A stretch of DNA of 64,000 nt from Methylococcaceae bacterium UBA6146 (GCA_002422395.1 DIUY01000009.1:158531-222530); one strand, 5' to 3'. Positions 34,172-42,766 are shown, counted from the first letter of the stretch. Notes: generated by a model from the sequence alone, not told the origin. Numbers and translations: made by a program.

Positions 34172-35620
34172 ATGTCAGTCACTAGTGAAGAAATCAACAA
34201 TCTGATTAATCAGGATTACAAACAGGGGTTTGTGACGGTTTTAGAGACCGATACGTTTCCTCCAGGATTAACGGAAGATGTCATTCATAAGCTCTCAAAA
34301 GTCAAAAACGAACCGGACTTTATGCTCGAATACCGTTTGAAAGCGTTCCGCCACTGGCAAACCATGAAATCGCCAGACTGGGCGCAAGTCAAAATAGAGC
34401 CGATTGACTACCAGTCTATTAGCTACTATTCCGCGCCCAAACGCAAAGAAGACGGCCCGAAGAGCTTGGATGAAATCGACCCCGAAGTGTTGGCAGCCTA
34501 CAAAAAACTTGGCATTCCTTTGGATGAGCAAGAAAAATTGGCAGGCATCGCCGTCGATGCCGTGTTCGATAGCGTCTCCGTCGCCACCACGTTTAAAGGC
34601 AAACTGAAAGAAGCAGGCGTAATTTTCTGCCCAATTTCCGAGGCGCTGCGTGACCATCCTGATTTAATCAAAGAATATTTAGGCTCAGTCGTACCCGTCG
34701 GCGATAATTTCTTCGCCGCGCTCAACGCCGCCGTGTTCACCGACGGCTCGTTCGTGTACATCCCCAAAGGCGTGCGCTGCCCGATGGAATTGTCCACCTA
34801 TTTTCGCATCAACGCCGCCAACACCGGACAGTTCGAGCGCACGCTGATTATCGCCGACGAAGGCAGCCATGTGTCGTACCTGGAAGGCTGCACCGCGCCG
34901 ATGCGCGATGAAAACCAACTCCACGCCGCCGTGGTTGAGTTGGTCGCGCTGAAAGACGCCACCATCAAATATTCCACCGTGCAAAACTGGTATCCCGGCG
35001 ACAAAGACGGCAAAGGCGGCATTTACAACTTCGTCACCAAACGCGCCGATTGCCGTGGCGACAATTCCAAAGTGTCCTGGACGCAAGTCGAAACTGGCTC
35101 AGCAATCACGTGGAAATACCCCAGTTGCATCTTGACCGGCGACAACGCCATCGGCGAATTCTATTCCGTCGCCGTCACCAACAACTGGCAACAAGCCGAC
35201 ACGGGCACAAAAATGATCCACATCGGCAAAAACACCCGCAGCACGATTGTCTCCAAAGGCATCTCCGCAGGCCGCGCCCAAAACACCTATCGGGGCTTGG
35301 TGAAAGTGCTTAAATCCGCCGAAAACGCCCGCAACTACACGCAATGCGATTCCTTGCTGGTCGGCGACCGCTGCGGCGCACATACTTTTCCATACATCGA
35401 AGTCAAACAGCCGTCCGCGCAAGTCGAACACGAAGCGACGACTTCAAAAATCAGCGAAGACCAGTTGTTCTTCTGCCAACAACGTGGTTTGTCGGCGGAA
35501 GATGCCGTGTCGATGATTGTTAATGGCTTTTGTAAGGAAGTGTTTAAGGAATTGCCGATGGAATTTGCGGTGGAAGCACAGGCATTGTTGGGCTTAAGTT
35601 TGGAAGGGTCGGTGGGTTAA
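34172..35620 (+). CDS. sufB: Fe-S cluster scaffold SufB
   Basis: SufB, with SufC and SufD, forms the scaffold on which Fe-S clusters are built. The 482-aa protein contains the family hallmarks YYSAPKRKEDGPKSLDEIDP, YIPKGVRCPMELSTYFRINA, HVSYLEGCTAPMRDENQLHA and VEHEATTSKISEDQLFFCQQ. The second half of the gene has a very uniform high-GC codon pattern. It is normally followed directly by sufC; here about 2.5 kb of accessory genes intervene, starting 7 bp after its stop. Confidence 0.97.
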   Translation: MSVTSEEINNLINQDYKQGFVTVLETDTFPPGLTEDVIHKLSKVKNEPDFMLEYRLKAFRHWQTMKSPDWAQVKIEPIDYQSISYYSAPKRKEDGPKSLDEIDPEVLAAYKKLGIPLDEQEKLAGIAVDAVFDSVSVATTFKGKLKEAGVIFCPISEALRDHPDLIKEYLGSVVPVGDNFFAALNAAVFTDGSFVYIPKGVRCPMELSTYFRINAANTGQFERTLIIADEGSHVSYLEGCTAPMRDENQLHAAVVELVALKDATIKYSTVQNWYPGDKDGKGGIYNFVTKRADCRGDNSKVSWTQVETGSAITWKYPSCILTGDNAIGEFYSVAVTNNWQQADTGTKMIHIGKNTRSTIVSKGISAGRAQNTYRGLVKVLKSAENARNYTQCDSLLVGDRCGAHTFPYIEVKQPSAQVEHEATTSKISEDQLFFCQQRGLSAEDAVSMIVNGFCKEVFKELPMEFAVEAQALLGLSLEGSVG

Positions 35621-35627
35621 CCAACGC

Positions 35628-35885
35628 ATGGTTTCCTATAAAGAACCGCCTTACAATCCTGATGACCTTGATTCAGTAGAAAACTTTTGGGAAGGCGCTC
35701 GTATTGAACATCAAGGCAAGGTCGTTGGTGTAAGCCGCCGTATAAAAGAATGTGAATCAGCAAAAGTACAAGTCACCTTAACCTTATCACCGCGTGTGGT
35801 CGATTTTTTTAATAACACGGGCAATGACTGGCAAACGCAAATGGATCAGGCATTGATTGAATATATCGAAACGCATCATGCTTAA
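35628..35885 (+). CDS. BrnA-like antitoxin-family protein
   Basis: An 85-residue protein whose C-terminal half (VQVTLTLSPRVVDFFNNTG, then NDWQTQMDQALIEYI) is the BrnA/CopG-like ribbon-helix-helix pattern, normally an antitoxin that binds DNA and a BrnT nuclease toxin. No BrnT is visible next to it, so it is an orphan. The ATG lies 7 bp after the sufB stop, so it is transcribed with suf and must not disturb it. Confidence 0.75.
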   Translation: MVSYKEPPYNPDDLDSVENFWEGARIEHQGKVVGVSRRIKECESAKVQVTLTLSPRVVDFFNNTGNDWQTQMDQALIEYIETHHA

Positions 35886-35900
35886 ACGGAAAAATAAATT

Positions 35901-36092
35901 ATGCACTACAAACAACTTACTGCGATTATTCATAAAGAAGACGATGTTGATGTGTCGCTATGTCCTGAATTGGACATTGCTAGCCAAGGCGTAAACATTG
36001 AAGAAGCCAAAGATAATTTGAAAGAAGCGGTGGAATTGTTTTTTGAATGTGCATCACAAACTGAAATCCAATACGCTTTGGCAAGATCATGA
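35901..36092 (+). CDS. HicB-like antitoxin-family protein
   Basis: A 63-residue protein with the HicB partial RNase-H fold pattern: YKQLTAIIHKEDDVDVSLCP, ELDIASQGVNIEEAKDNLKE and AVELFFE. No DNA-binding tail is present. Its stop overlaps the start of the PD-(D/E)XK nuclease gene in an ATGA arrangement, so the two are translationally coupled, and no HicA follows it. This suggests, but does not prove, that it pairs with the nuclease. Confidence 0.75.
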   Translation: MHYKQLTAIIHKEDDVDVSLCPELDIASQGVNIEEAKDNLKEAVELFFECASQTEIQYALARS

Positions 36093-37129
36093 ATTCTTTG
36101 GCTCAACCTAATTTGTTTAAATTTGCCACCAGCGAGCTTTCTCAAGATGCGTTTATTTGTTGGCTGCTGTCTTGGGCAGACCCGAAATATCAACATGTTG
36201 ATACTAACTTACATCTATGTGGGAAATATTTAATCAAGGCATTTTTTAATAAACACGACAATCCATTGTCTGTAGCTATCGAAAAAGTAGAGGTAAGAAA
36301 ACAGGATTCTTATATCGATGTTTTGTGCATTGTTAATGAACAGTTTGCAATCATTATCGAAGACAAGACACAAACGACTAGCCATGGAACCCAATTAGCT
36401 GATTACCTAGCCAAAATTGAAAAAAGGTCATTTGATAAGGAAAATATTTTTCCTATTTATTTTAAAACTTACGATCAAGGCAGTTATTCGCATGTCGAGG
36501 CCAATCAGTATAAAGTTTTTTCCCGTGAAGATTTCCAATCAATTTTAGATGAAGGCCATCGAATGGGGATCAACAACGCTATTTTTCAGGACTTCAGGCT
36601 ACATTTGAAGGGAATTGAAGATAGAGTTCAAAGCTACCTTGAACCAAACGTTGGTAAATGGCACTCACAGGCGTGGACTGGTTTTTATATGGCGCTTCAA
36701 AAAAATTTAAATCCTGGACAACTAACGGGTAATTGGAAAAAGGTCAATAATAAATCAGGAGGATTTATGGGTTTTTGGTGGGGAGTTAGCTGCAAGCCAT
36801 ACTTATTATTGGCTCATGAAAAACTTTGTTTCAAAATGGACGCCAAAAATCTAAATCCAAACCACCCGAAAAAAGATCGAGATGATTGGTGTAAATACTT
36901 GCGGGAGAGCAATACAAGTTTGGGTCTTAATTTAGATTTTAAGAAAGTAAGGTTTAGCAAAAAGGCTAAAGCCAAAACACTGCTTATTATTGATAAGGAT
37001 TACAGAAATTTTGATCCTCAAGGCCGTATTGATATTGCCGCAACCATTGCCTATCTCAAGCAAGTGGAAGAGCTTGTAAAAAAAGCTCAAGAGTTATCAA
37101 ACAATAGCGAATGTTTACCAAATAAATAA
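36089..37129 (+). CDS. PD-(D/E)XK nuclease-family protein
   Basis: A 346-residue protein of the PDDEXK_4 type. The N-terminal helix FATSELSQDAFICWLLSWAD is characteristic; the catalytic core is the D of SYIDVLCIVN followed by IIIEDKTQTTSHGTQLADYL, that is D, E-x-K with a following polar patch. The C-terminal half is unassigned and lysine-rich. Relatives occur in phage defence and genomic islands. The gene is AT-richer than the surrounding suf genes, a sign of transfer. Translationally coupled to the HicB-like gene; hicB follows 6 bp later. Confidence 0.8.
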   Translation: MNSLAQPNLFKFATSELSQDAFICWLLSWADPKYQHVDTNLHLCGKYLIKAFFNKHDNPLSVAIEKVEVRKQDSYIDVLCIVNEQFAIIIEDKTQTTSHGTQLADYLAKIEKRSFDKENIFPIYFKTYDQGSYSHVEANQYKVFSREDFQSILDEGHRMGINNAIFQDFRLHLKGIEDRVQSYLEPNVGKWHSQAWTGFYMALQKNLNPGQLTGNWKKVNNKSGGFMGFWWGVSCKPYLLLAHEKLCFKMDAKNLNPNHPKKDRDDWCKYLRESNTSLGLNLDFKKVRFSKKAKAKTLLIIDKDYRNFDPQGRIDIAATIAYLKQVEELVKKAQELSNNSECLPNK

Positions 37130-37135
37130 TCAATC

Positions 37136-37348
37136 ATGAACAACAACTACACCGCAGTAATAAAACAAGATGGCAACTGGTGGCTAGGTTGGATTGAAGA
37201 AATCCCCGGCGTGAATTGCCAAGAAGCCACGCATGATGAATTGATTGCCTGCCTAAAAATCACTTTGCAAGAAGCCTTGGCTTTTAACCGCGAAGAAGCG
37301 TTATTGAACGCTAGCGTTCATTATCAAGAAGAATTGATTGCCTTGTGA
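37136..37348 (+). CDS. hicB: HicB-family antitoxin
   Basis: A 70-residue HicB antitoxin (YTAVIKQDGNWWLGWIEEIP, GVNCQEATHDELIACLKITL, QEALAFN). It lacks an obvious DNA-binding tail. Its TGA overlaps the GTG start of the adjacent hicA gene. With the toxin broken, it may persist as an orphan or neutralise HicA toxins encoded elsewhere. Confidence 0.85.
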   Translation: MNNNYTAVIKQDGNWWLGWIEEIPGVNCQEATHDELIACLKITLQEALAFNREEALLNASVHYQEELIAL

Positions 37349-37533
37349 AACGTTCGGAATTAATCCGGTATTTGACGGCACAAGGGTGTGAATTATTGCG
37401 CGAAGGTGGGCGGCATTCATGGTGGCATAATCCTGAACTGAATAAACGCTCGGCTATTTCGCGACATTGAGAAATTAAAGACATTTTAGCCAATAAAATT
37501 TGTAAAGATTTAGGCGTAAAACCTATTAAATAA
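37345..37533 (+). pseudogene. hicA: hicA toxin gene with in-frame stop
   Basis: Read from the GTG at 37345, the frame encodes a normal HicA mRNA-interferase start (KRSELIRYLTAQGCELLREG, then GRHSWWHNPE with the catalytic histidine) and a normal end (EIKDILANKICKDLGVKPIK), but codon 42 is TGA (37468-37470) in the conserved RH-T-EIK segment. The rest of the frame is intact up to a TAA at 37531, so inactivation seems recent. Orphaned toxin death by one substitution is the simplest reading; a sequencing error is possible. Confidence 0.85.
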
Positions 37534-37554
37534 AACCAACAGGGTGCTTTAGCT

Positions 37555-38031
37555 ATGAACTGGCAAGAAGTCTGCTCCAACCCCAATTTAAAAAACCTGC
37601 CTTTTAAAATAGAACTGAACGAATATGGGCAAATCGTGATGAGTCCGATGAAGGTATTGCATTCCTTACTCCAAGGGGAAATTGAACGCTTGTTGTTGCG
37701 TTACGCCACAGGCGGCAAAGTATTCCCCGAATGCGCCATTTTCACCCCCAAAGGCACGAAAGTCGCCGATGTGGTTTGGGTGTCTGATGCGCGTTTGCAA
37801 ATCATCAAACACGAGGCTGAATGCTCGATTGCGCCGGAAATTTGTATTGAGGTGTTGTCCGACAGCAATACCGAACGGGAGATGGTGGCGAAGAAAAAGC
37901 TCTATTTTGGGCAAGGGGCACAGGAATTTTGGCTGTGTGACCAACAAGGCAGTATGCGGTTTTTTAATGCCGATAATGAATTGGCGCATTCGCAAATGTT
38001 ACCGGATTTTCCGGTGCGGGTTGATGTTTAA
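37555..38031 (+). CDS. Uma2-family (DUF820) restriction-like endonuclease
   Basis: A 158-residue protein of the Uma2 family, predicted PD-(D/E)XK nucleases of unknown biology that are best known from cyanobacteria and are often tied to mobile regions. The core is visible: HSLLQGEIERLLLRYATGG, TKVADVVWVSD (D), APEICIEVLSDSNTEREM (E-x-x form), KKKLYFGQGAQEFWLCDQQG. Last of the accessory genes between sufB and sufC, 57 bp before sufC. Confidence 0.85.
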   Translation: MNWQEVCSNPNLKNLPFKIELNEYGQIVMSPMKVLHSLLQGEIERLLLRYATGGKVFPECAIFTPKGTKVADVVWVSDARLQIIKHEAECSIAPEICIEVLSDSNTEREMVAKKKLYFGQGAQEFWLCDQQGSMRFFNADNELAHSQMLPDFPVRVDV

Positions 38032-38087
38032 AAAGCCTAAACCAAAGTATTTACAACAACATTAAAACCAGCAAAAACGGAAACCCC

Positions 38088-38843
38088 ATGCTCAGTATTA
38101 AAGACCTAACCGTCAACATAAACGATAAAAAAATCCTCAAAGGCATCAATCTTGAGGTCAAGGCGGGAGAAATCCACGCCATTATGGGGCCGAACGGTTC
38201 CGGCAAAAGCACTTTGTCGCATATTTTGTCCGGCAAATCCGGTTATGAAGTCACGGGCGGCTCGGTGACTTATCAAGGCAAGGATTTGCTGGAGATGCCG
38301 CCGGAAATCCGCGCCCGTGAAGGCGTTTTTTTGGCCTTCCAATATCCGGTGGAAATCCCTGGCGTGAGCAATGTGTATTTGCTGAAAGCCGCGCTGAATG
38401 CGGTACGCAAACACAATGGTTTGGATGAAGTCGATGCGATGGACTTTTTGACTTTGGTCAAAGCCAAAGTGAAAGCCTTGGAAATGGACGAAAAATTCTT
38501 GTACCGTGCCGTCAACGAAGGCTTTTCCGGCGGCGAGAAAAAACGCAATGAAATCCTGCAAATGGCGATGTTGGAACCGAAACTGTGCATCCTCGATGAA
38601 ACCGATTCCGGACTCGACATCGATGCCTTGAAAATCGTCGCTGATGGAGTGAATTCGTTACGCTCACCAGATCGCTCGTTCATCATGGTCACGCATTACC
38701 AACGCTTGCTCGATTACATCAAACCCGATTTTGTCCACGTCTTGGCGCACGGGCAAATTATTAAATCCGGCGGGGCTGATTTGGCTTTGGAGCTGGAAGA
38801 AAAAGGCTATGGTTGGCTTGAGGACGGACAGGTAGCAGCATGA
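38088..38843 (+). CDS. sufC: Fe-S assembly ATPase SufC
   Basis: A 251-aa ABC-type ATPase that drives the SufBCD scaffold. Walker A is GPNGSGKST (34-42), the signature is FSGGEKKRNEILQMAMLEPK, and Walker B is LCILDETDSGLDIDALKIVA, with ETDSGLD typical for SufC. The stop overlaps sufD by 4 nt. It is separated from sufB by the accessory block. Confidence 0.97.
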   Translation: MLSIKDLTVNINDKKILKGINLEVKAGEIHAIMGPNGSGKSTLSHILSGKSGYEVTGGSVTYQGKDLLEMPPEIRAREGVFLAFQYPVEIPGVSNVYLLKAALNAVRKHNGLDEVDAMDFLTLVKAKVKALEMDEKFLYRAVNEGFSGGEKKRNEILQMAMLEPKLCILDETDSGLDIDALKIVADGVNSLRSPDRSFIMVTHYQRLLDYIKPDFVHVLAHGQIIKSGGADLALELEEKGYGWLEDGQVAA

Positions 38844-40150
38844 GTACGGCATTAACGGATTACACCGCTGGTTACTCGGCCTTGGCGGGGACGATGCCAG
38901 GACAAGATTTAGACTGGTTGCGGCAACTTCGGGCGGACGCCTTCACGCAGTTTTCAAGCCACGGTTTCCCGTCGCCGCGCGAAGAGGAATGGCGTTATAC
39001 CAACGTGTCGGCATTAGAAAAAAAAGCCTTTACGCCAACGTTGTCAGCGACAAACTCCGTGGTTGATGCCGATTGGTTAAAACAACAGCAATTGGCGGGT
39101 GCGTGGTCGCTGGTGTTGGTGGACGGCCATTTTCGCGCCGACTTATCGGTTTTGGCTGATTTGCCGGATGCCGTGCAAATCATCAGTATGGCAGACGCCT
39201 TAACCCATAACGCTGGACAAATCGCGACTTATTTTGGCAAAGCAGCGGATACCGCCGAACACAGTTTTATTGCCTTTAACACGGCGTGGTTTACCGATGG
39301 TTTGTTTGTCCATATCCCTACTAAAGTGGTTTTGGACAAGCCCATCCAATGCCTGCATGTCGTCACGCAAGAAGGTGGCCTGGCAACTACGCGCAACCTG
39401 GTGGTGCTGGGCGATCATGCGTCTGCGCAGTGGGTGGAGACGTTTGTCGGTGCAGATGCCGGTTATTTGTCGGCCACCGTGACGGAAATGTTTATCGGCC
39501 AAAATGCCTGTGTGACCGCTTATAAAATGCAGTGCGAATCGGCAAAAGCTTATCATTTTGGTGGCATGTACATTAAACAAGCACCGAATGCGCGTTGTAG
39601 CCATCATAATTTCGCTTTTGGCGGTTTGCTGGCACGCTCCGATATCCATACCGATTTGGACAGGGCCGCAGAATGCGAGTTGAACGGTTTGTATCTGGGC
39701 GTTAAGCGCCAACATATCGACAACCACACGCGCATCAACCACAACCAGCCTTATGGCTTGAGCCGAGAAACTTACAAAGGCGTGTTGGCCGACCGTGCTA
39801 GAGGCGTGTTTCAAGGCCGCGTGGTGGTGGCGGAAAATGCCCAAAAAACGGATTCAAACATGAGCAACCGCAACCTGTTGTTATCGGCTGATGCGGAAGC
39901 GGACACTAAGCCGCAACTGGAAATCTATGCTGATGATGTCAAATGCGGGCATGGCATAACCATTGGCCAGCTGGATGAAAAGTCAGTGTTTTATCTGCAA
40001 TCGCGGGGGGTCGATGAGGCAACCGCGCGGAATATGCTGACGTTTGCCTTTGCCAATGAAATGGTCGATAAAATCACTTTGCCGTCATTAAAAGCCGTGC
40101 TGTTGACGTTGTTGTTAAAGCATTTCCCGCAGAGCAGCTATGTTGACTAA
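38840..40150 (+). CDS. sufD: Fe-S assembly protein SufD
   Basis: A 436-residue SufD, partner of SufB and SufC. Motifs: FPSPREEEWRYTNVSALEKK, VHIPTKVVLDKPIQCLHV, RCSHHNFAFGGLLARSDIHT, GVFQGRVVVAENAQKTDSNM and DDVKCGHGITIGQLDEKSVF with the conserved histidine for iron handling. It overlaps sufC by 4 nt and the DUF2721 gene by 11 nt. Confidence 0.96.
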   Translation: MSTALTDYTAGYSALAGTMPGQDLDWLRQLRADAFTQFSSHGFPSPREEEWRYTNVSALEKKAFTPTLSATNSVVDADWLKQQQLAGAWSLVLVDGHFRADLSVLADLPDAVQIISMADALTHNAGQIATYFGKAADTAEHSFIAFNTAWFTDGLFVHIPTKVVLDKPIQCLHVVTQEGGLATTRNLVVLGDHASAQWVETFVGADAGYLSATVTEMFIGQNACVTAYKMQCESAKAYHFGGMYIKQAPNARCSHHNFAFGGLLARSDIHTDLDRAAECELNGLYLGVKRQHIDNHTRINHNQPYGLSRETYKGVLADRARGVFQGRVVVAENAQKTDSNMSNRNLLLSADAEADTKPQLEIYADDVKCGHGITIGQLDEKSVFYLQSRGVDEATARNMLTFAFANEMVDKITLPSLKAVLLTLLLKHFPQSSYVD

Positions 40151-40613
40151 ACTAGAGCTATTTCAAGCGTTTGTCGCTCCGGCAATTTTTGTTTCTGCGT
40201 CGGGTTTGTTTGTGTTGTCGATTAATGCCCGCTTGATGGCAATGGTTTCGCGCTTGCGGGTGTTCCATCGGGAGAAACATCTGGCGGCAATGGCAGGCAA
40301 AAAGCAAGAAGCAGTGGCATTTCAATCGCAAATTAAATCAATAGAAAGGCGGGCGGAAAAGATCAAAAATGCCTTTTTTTACCTGTTATTGGGCACTATC
40401 GGGGTGATGATGACCTGCCTGTTGTTGGGTTTGGGGCTTTATGCGCCCGAAGCTTTGGTGTTTGCGGTGATTTTGTTTGTCTTGTCCGTTTTGTCGATGA
40501 TGGTTGGCTTGGCGTTTTATATTTCCGAAGTCGCCATTGCCCTGACTTCAGTCAAGGAAGAAGAAAAATTGTATGGCCTGATTGATTCATTGGACCTTGC
40601 TGACGAACATTAA
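40140..40613 (+). CDS. DUF2721 membrane protein in the suf operon
   Basis: A 157-residue protein with three membrane segments: AFVAPAIFVSASGLFVLSI (about 10-28), AFFYLLLGTIGVMMTCLLLG (about 79-98) and LVFAVILFVLSVLSMMVGLA (about 107-126). Between the first two lies a basic cytoplasmic stretch (ARLMAMVSRLRVFHREKHL) diagnostic of DUF2721. Function unknown. It overlaps the sufD end by 11 nt and precedes sufS by 37 bp, so it is expressed with Fe-S assembly genes. Confidence 0.85.
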   Translation: MLTKLELFQAFVAPAIFVSASGLFVLSINARLMAMVSRLRVFHREKHLAAMAGKKQEAVAFQSQIKSIERRAEKIKNAFFYLLLGTIGVMMTCLLLGLGLYAPEALVFAVILFVLSVLSMMVGLAFYISEVAIALTSVKEEEKLYGLIDSLDLADEH

Positions 40614-40650
40614 GAAAAACCATATCCCACACAATTATTAACGAATTAAT

Positions 40651-41871
40651 ATGAACTATCCTATAGACCAAATCCGCGCCGATTTTCCTATTTTGGCGGA
40701 AAAAATCCGCAACAAATCGCTGGTTTATCTCGACAACGCCGCCAGTTGCCAAAAGCCCAATGCCGTCATCGACAGCATCAGTCACTTATACCGACACGAT
40801 TATGCCAACATCCATCGCGGTGTGCATACGTTAAGCGTCCGCGCCACTGACAAGTTTGAAGCGGCGCGGGAGAAAGTTAAAAGTTTCATCAACGCGGCAA
40901 GCGAGAAAGAAATCATTTTTGTCCGGGGCGCCACCGAAGCGATTAACCTTATTGCCCAAACTTACGGTAAAGCCAACATTAAAGCGGGTGATGAGATTGT
41001 CATCACTGCGATGGAACACCATTCCAACATCGTACCGTGGCAAATGCTCTGCGAACAAACCGGCGCGGTGCTGAGAGTTGCGCCGATGAATGTGCAAGGC
41101 GAATTGATTTACCCCGAATTTGAAGCCTTGTTAAATGACAAAACCTGCTTAGTTGCGGCCGTCCATATGTCCAACGCGCTGGGTACGATCAATCCAGTCA
41201 AAAAGATGATAGATGCGGCTCATGCAAAAGGCATCCCCGTGATGCTCGACGGTGCCCAAGCTATTCCGCACATGGCCGTGGACGTGCAAGCCTTGGATTG
41301 CGATTTTTATGTGTTCTCAGGCCACAAGCTCTACGGCCCATCCGGCATCGGTGTGCTGTACGGCAAACAGACCCTGCTTGAAGCAATGCCCGCCTATCAA
41401 GGTGGCGGCGATATGATTAAAACCGTCACGTTTGAGAAAAGCACTTACGCCGGACTGCCGCATAAATTTGAAGCCGGAACGCCCGCTATTGCCGATGTGG
41501 TCGGCTTAGGCGCGGCCATCGACTATCTGAATGACATTGGCATGGACGCGATTGCCGACTACGAAGCGCAATTGCTGGCTTATGCGACCGAACAAGCCCA
41601 ACAAATCAAAGGCTTGCGGATTATCGGAGCGGCGGCTGAAAAAGGCGCGATTTTGTCGTTTGTGCTGGATCATATCCACCCGCACGACATCGGCACCATG
41701 CTGGACAGCTTAGGCATAGCGATCAGGGCAGGGCATCACTGCGCCATGCCGGTGATGGATTTTTACCGGGTTCCAGCCACCGCCAGGGCTTCGTTTGCGA
41801 TGTATAACACCAAGGAAGAGGTTGATGTTTTAATTAGCGGGATTAAGGGGTTGATTGAGGCGTTTGGGTAA
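40651..41871 (+). CDS. sufS: cysteine desulfurase SufS
   Basis: SufS takes sulfur from cysteine for cluster assembly. The 406-aa PLP enzyme has the cofactor lysine in FYVFSGHKLYGPSGIGVLYG, the substrate segment RGVHTLSVRATDKFEAAREK, and the active cysteine in the RAGHHCAMPVMDFYRVPATA loop, the short group II type. SufS normally hands sulfur to SufE or SufU; neither gene is visible in this window. Last suf gene here. Confidence 0.96.
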   Translation: MNYPIDQIRADFPILAEKIRNKSLVYLDNAASCQKPNAVIDSISHLYRHDYANIHRGVHTLSVRATDKFEAAREKVKSFINAASEKEIIFVRGATEAINLIAQTYGKANIKAGDEIVITAMEHHSNIVPWQMLCEQTGAVLRVAPMNVQGELIYPEFEALLNDKTCLVAAVHMSNALGTINPVKKMIDAAHAKGIPVMLDGAQAIPHMAVDVQALDCDFYVFSGHKLYGPSGIGVLYGKQTLLEAMPAYQGGGDMIKTVTFEKSTYAGLPHKFEAGTPAIADVVGLGAAIDYLNDIGMDAIADYEAQLLAYATEQAQQIKGLRIIGAAAEKGAILSFVLDHIHPHDIGTMLDSLGIAIRAGHHCAMPVMDFYRVPATARASFAMYNTKEEVDVLISGIKGLIEAFG

Positions 41872-41935
41872 GTTGGGCTTTGTATCCGATCCACAGATAG
41901 TGCAATGATAATTTGAATTAATTTCGGAGACTTCA

Positions 41936-42748
41936 GTGGAGAAATCCTGGAAAGAAGCTATTAAAAAAGTGCTGGCGGAGTCAGCAGATATACCGCTACA
42001 TTACACGGAAATATCGGAACAAATTTTATCCCGTGGCTATTATGAAACGGATGGCGCAACCCCTGCCGCAACGGTTAACGCTCAACTGGCATCATCAATA
42101 AAACATGAAGGCGATAAATCACCTTTTTTGCGTGTTGGTAAGGGCATATTTACGCTTAAAGATTTATCCAGTATTACATCTCAACCAATAAACCCAAGCC
42201 AGACAACAAAGAAAGAAACTATCCAGACCGTTTTAGACGAAGAATTGTCAGATTCAATTATTCATTCTTTCGGTATGTATTGGCAGCGTGATTTAGTCGT
42301 TTGGCGTAACGAACCCAAAATTTACGGCAAACAGCAGGCCTTATCCAAACCCGTCGATTTTGGCAAACAAAAAGGTATTTACATCCTTTACGATCATCAC
42401 ACTGTAGTTTATGTTGGGCGTTCAATTGACCGCCCATTAGGCAAGCGGCTGTATGAACACACGATTGATCGCTTGGGCAGCCGTTGGAATCGTTTTTCAT
42501 GGTTTGGCTTGCTTGAAGTAACCCAAGAAGGGAATCTTCAAGAGACAACCCTTAATATCTCGTTTGCGAGTTTGATTGCAACTTTGGAGGCTTTGCTTAT
42601 TGAAGCCTTAGAACCCCCTCAAAATAGAAAACGCGGTGATGATTTTTCCGTAATTGAATACATTCAGGATATTGATCCAGAGTTGCGGGAAAGGGAAATT
42701 CAAAATACCTTGCGTTCGATTGAGCAAAAAATGCGTGGTGGTTCATAA
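41936..42748 (+). CDS. HARE-HTH / GIY-YIG nuclease fusion
   Basis: A 270-residue protein starting with GTG at 41936 (GGAG seven bases upstream). The N-terminal 75 residues are a HARE-HTH domain (SWKEAIKKVLAESADIPLHY, TEISEQILSRGYYETDGATP, FLRVGKGIFTLKDL), a module known from chromatin proteins and restriction systems. From about 145 it is a GIY-YIG nuclease: KGIYILYDHHTVVYVGRSID, then R in LGKRLYEH, E in LEALLIEALEPPQN. All catalytic positions (Y, Y, R, E, N) appear intact. It follows sufS by 64 bp. Likely a sequence- or modification-specific nuclease; target unknown. Confidence 0.8.
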   Translation: MEKSWKEAIKKVLAESADIPLHYTEISEQILSRGYYETDGATPAATVNAQLASSIKHEGDKSPFLRVGKGIFTLKDLSSITSQPINPSQTTKKETIQTVLDEELSDSIIHSFGMYWQRDLVVWRNEPKIYGKQQALSKPVDFGKQKGIYILYDHHTVVYVGRSIDRPLGKRLYEHTIDRLGSRWNRFSWFGLLEVTQEGNLQETTLNISFASLIATLEALLIEALEPPQNRKRGDDFSVIEYIQDIDPELREREIQNTLRSIEQKMRGGS

Positions 42749-42766
42749 GATTGGGTTTAGCGCTAT

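Noticed and set aside
37468..37470. TGA in hicA as a selenocysteine codon
   Set aside because: HicA is not a selenoprotein, the position is not a catalytic Cys, and no SECIS-like hairpin follows.
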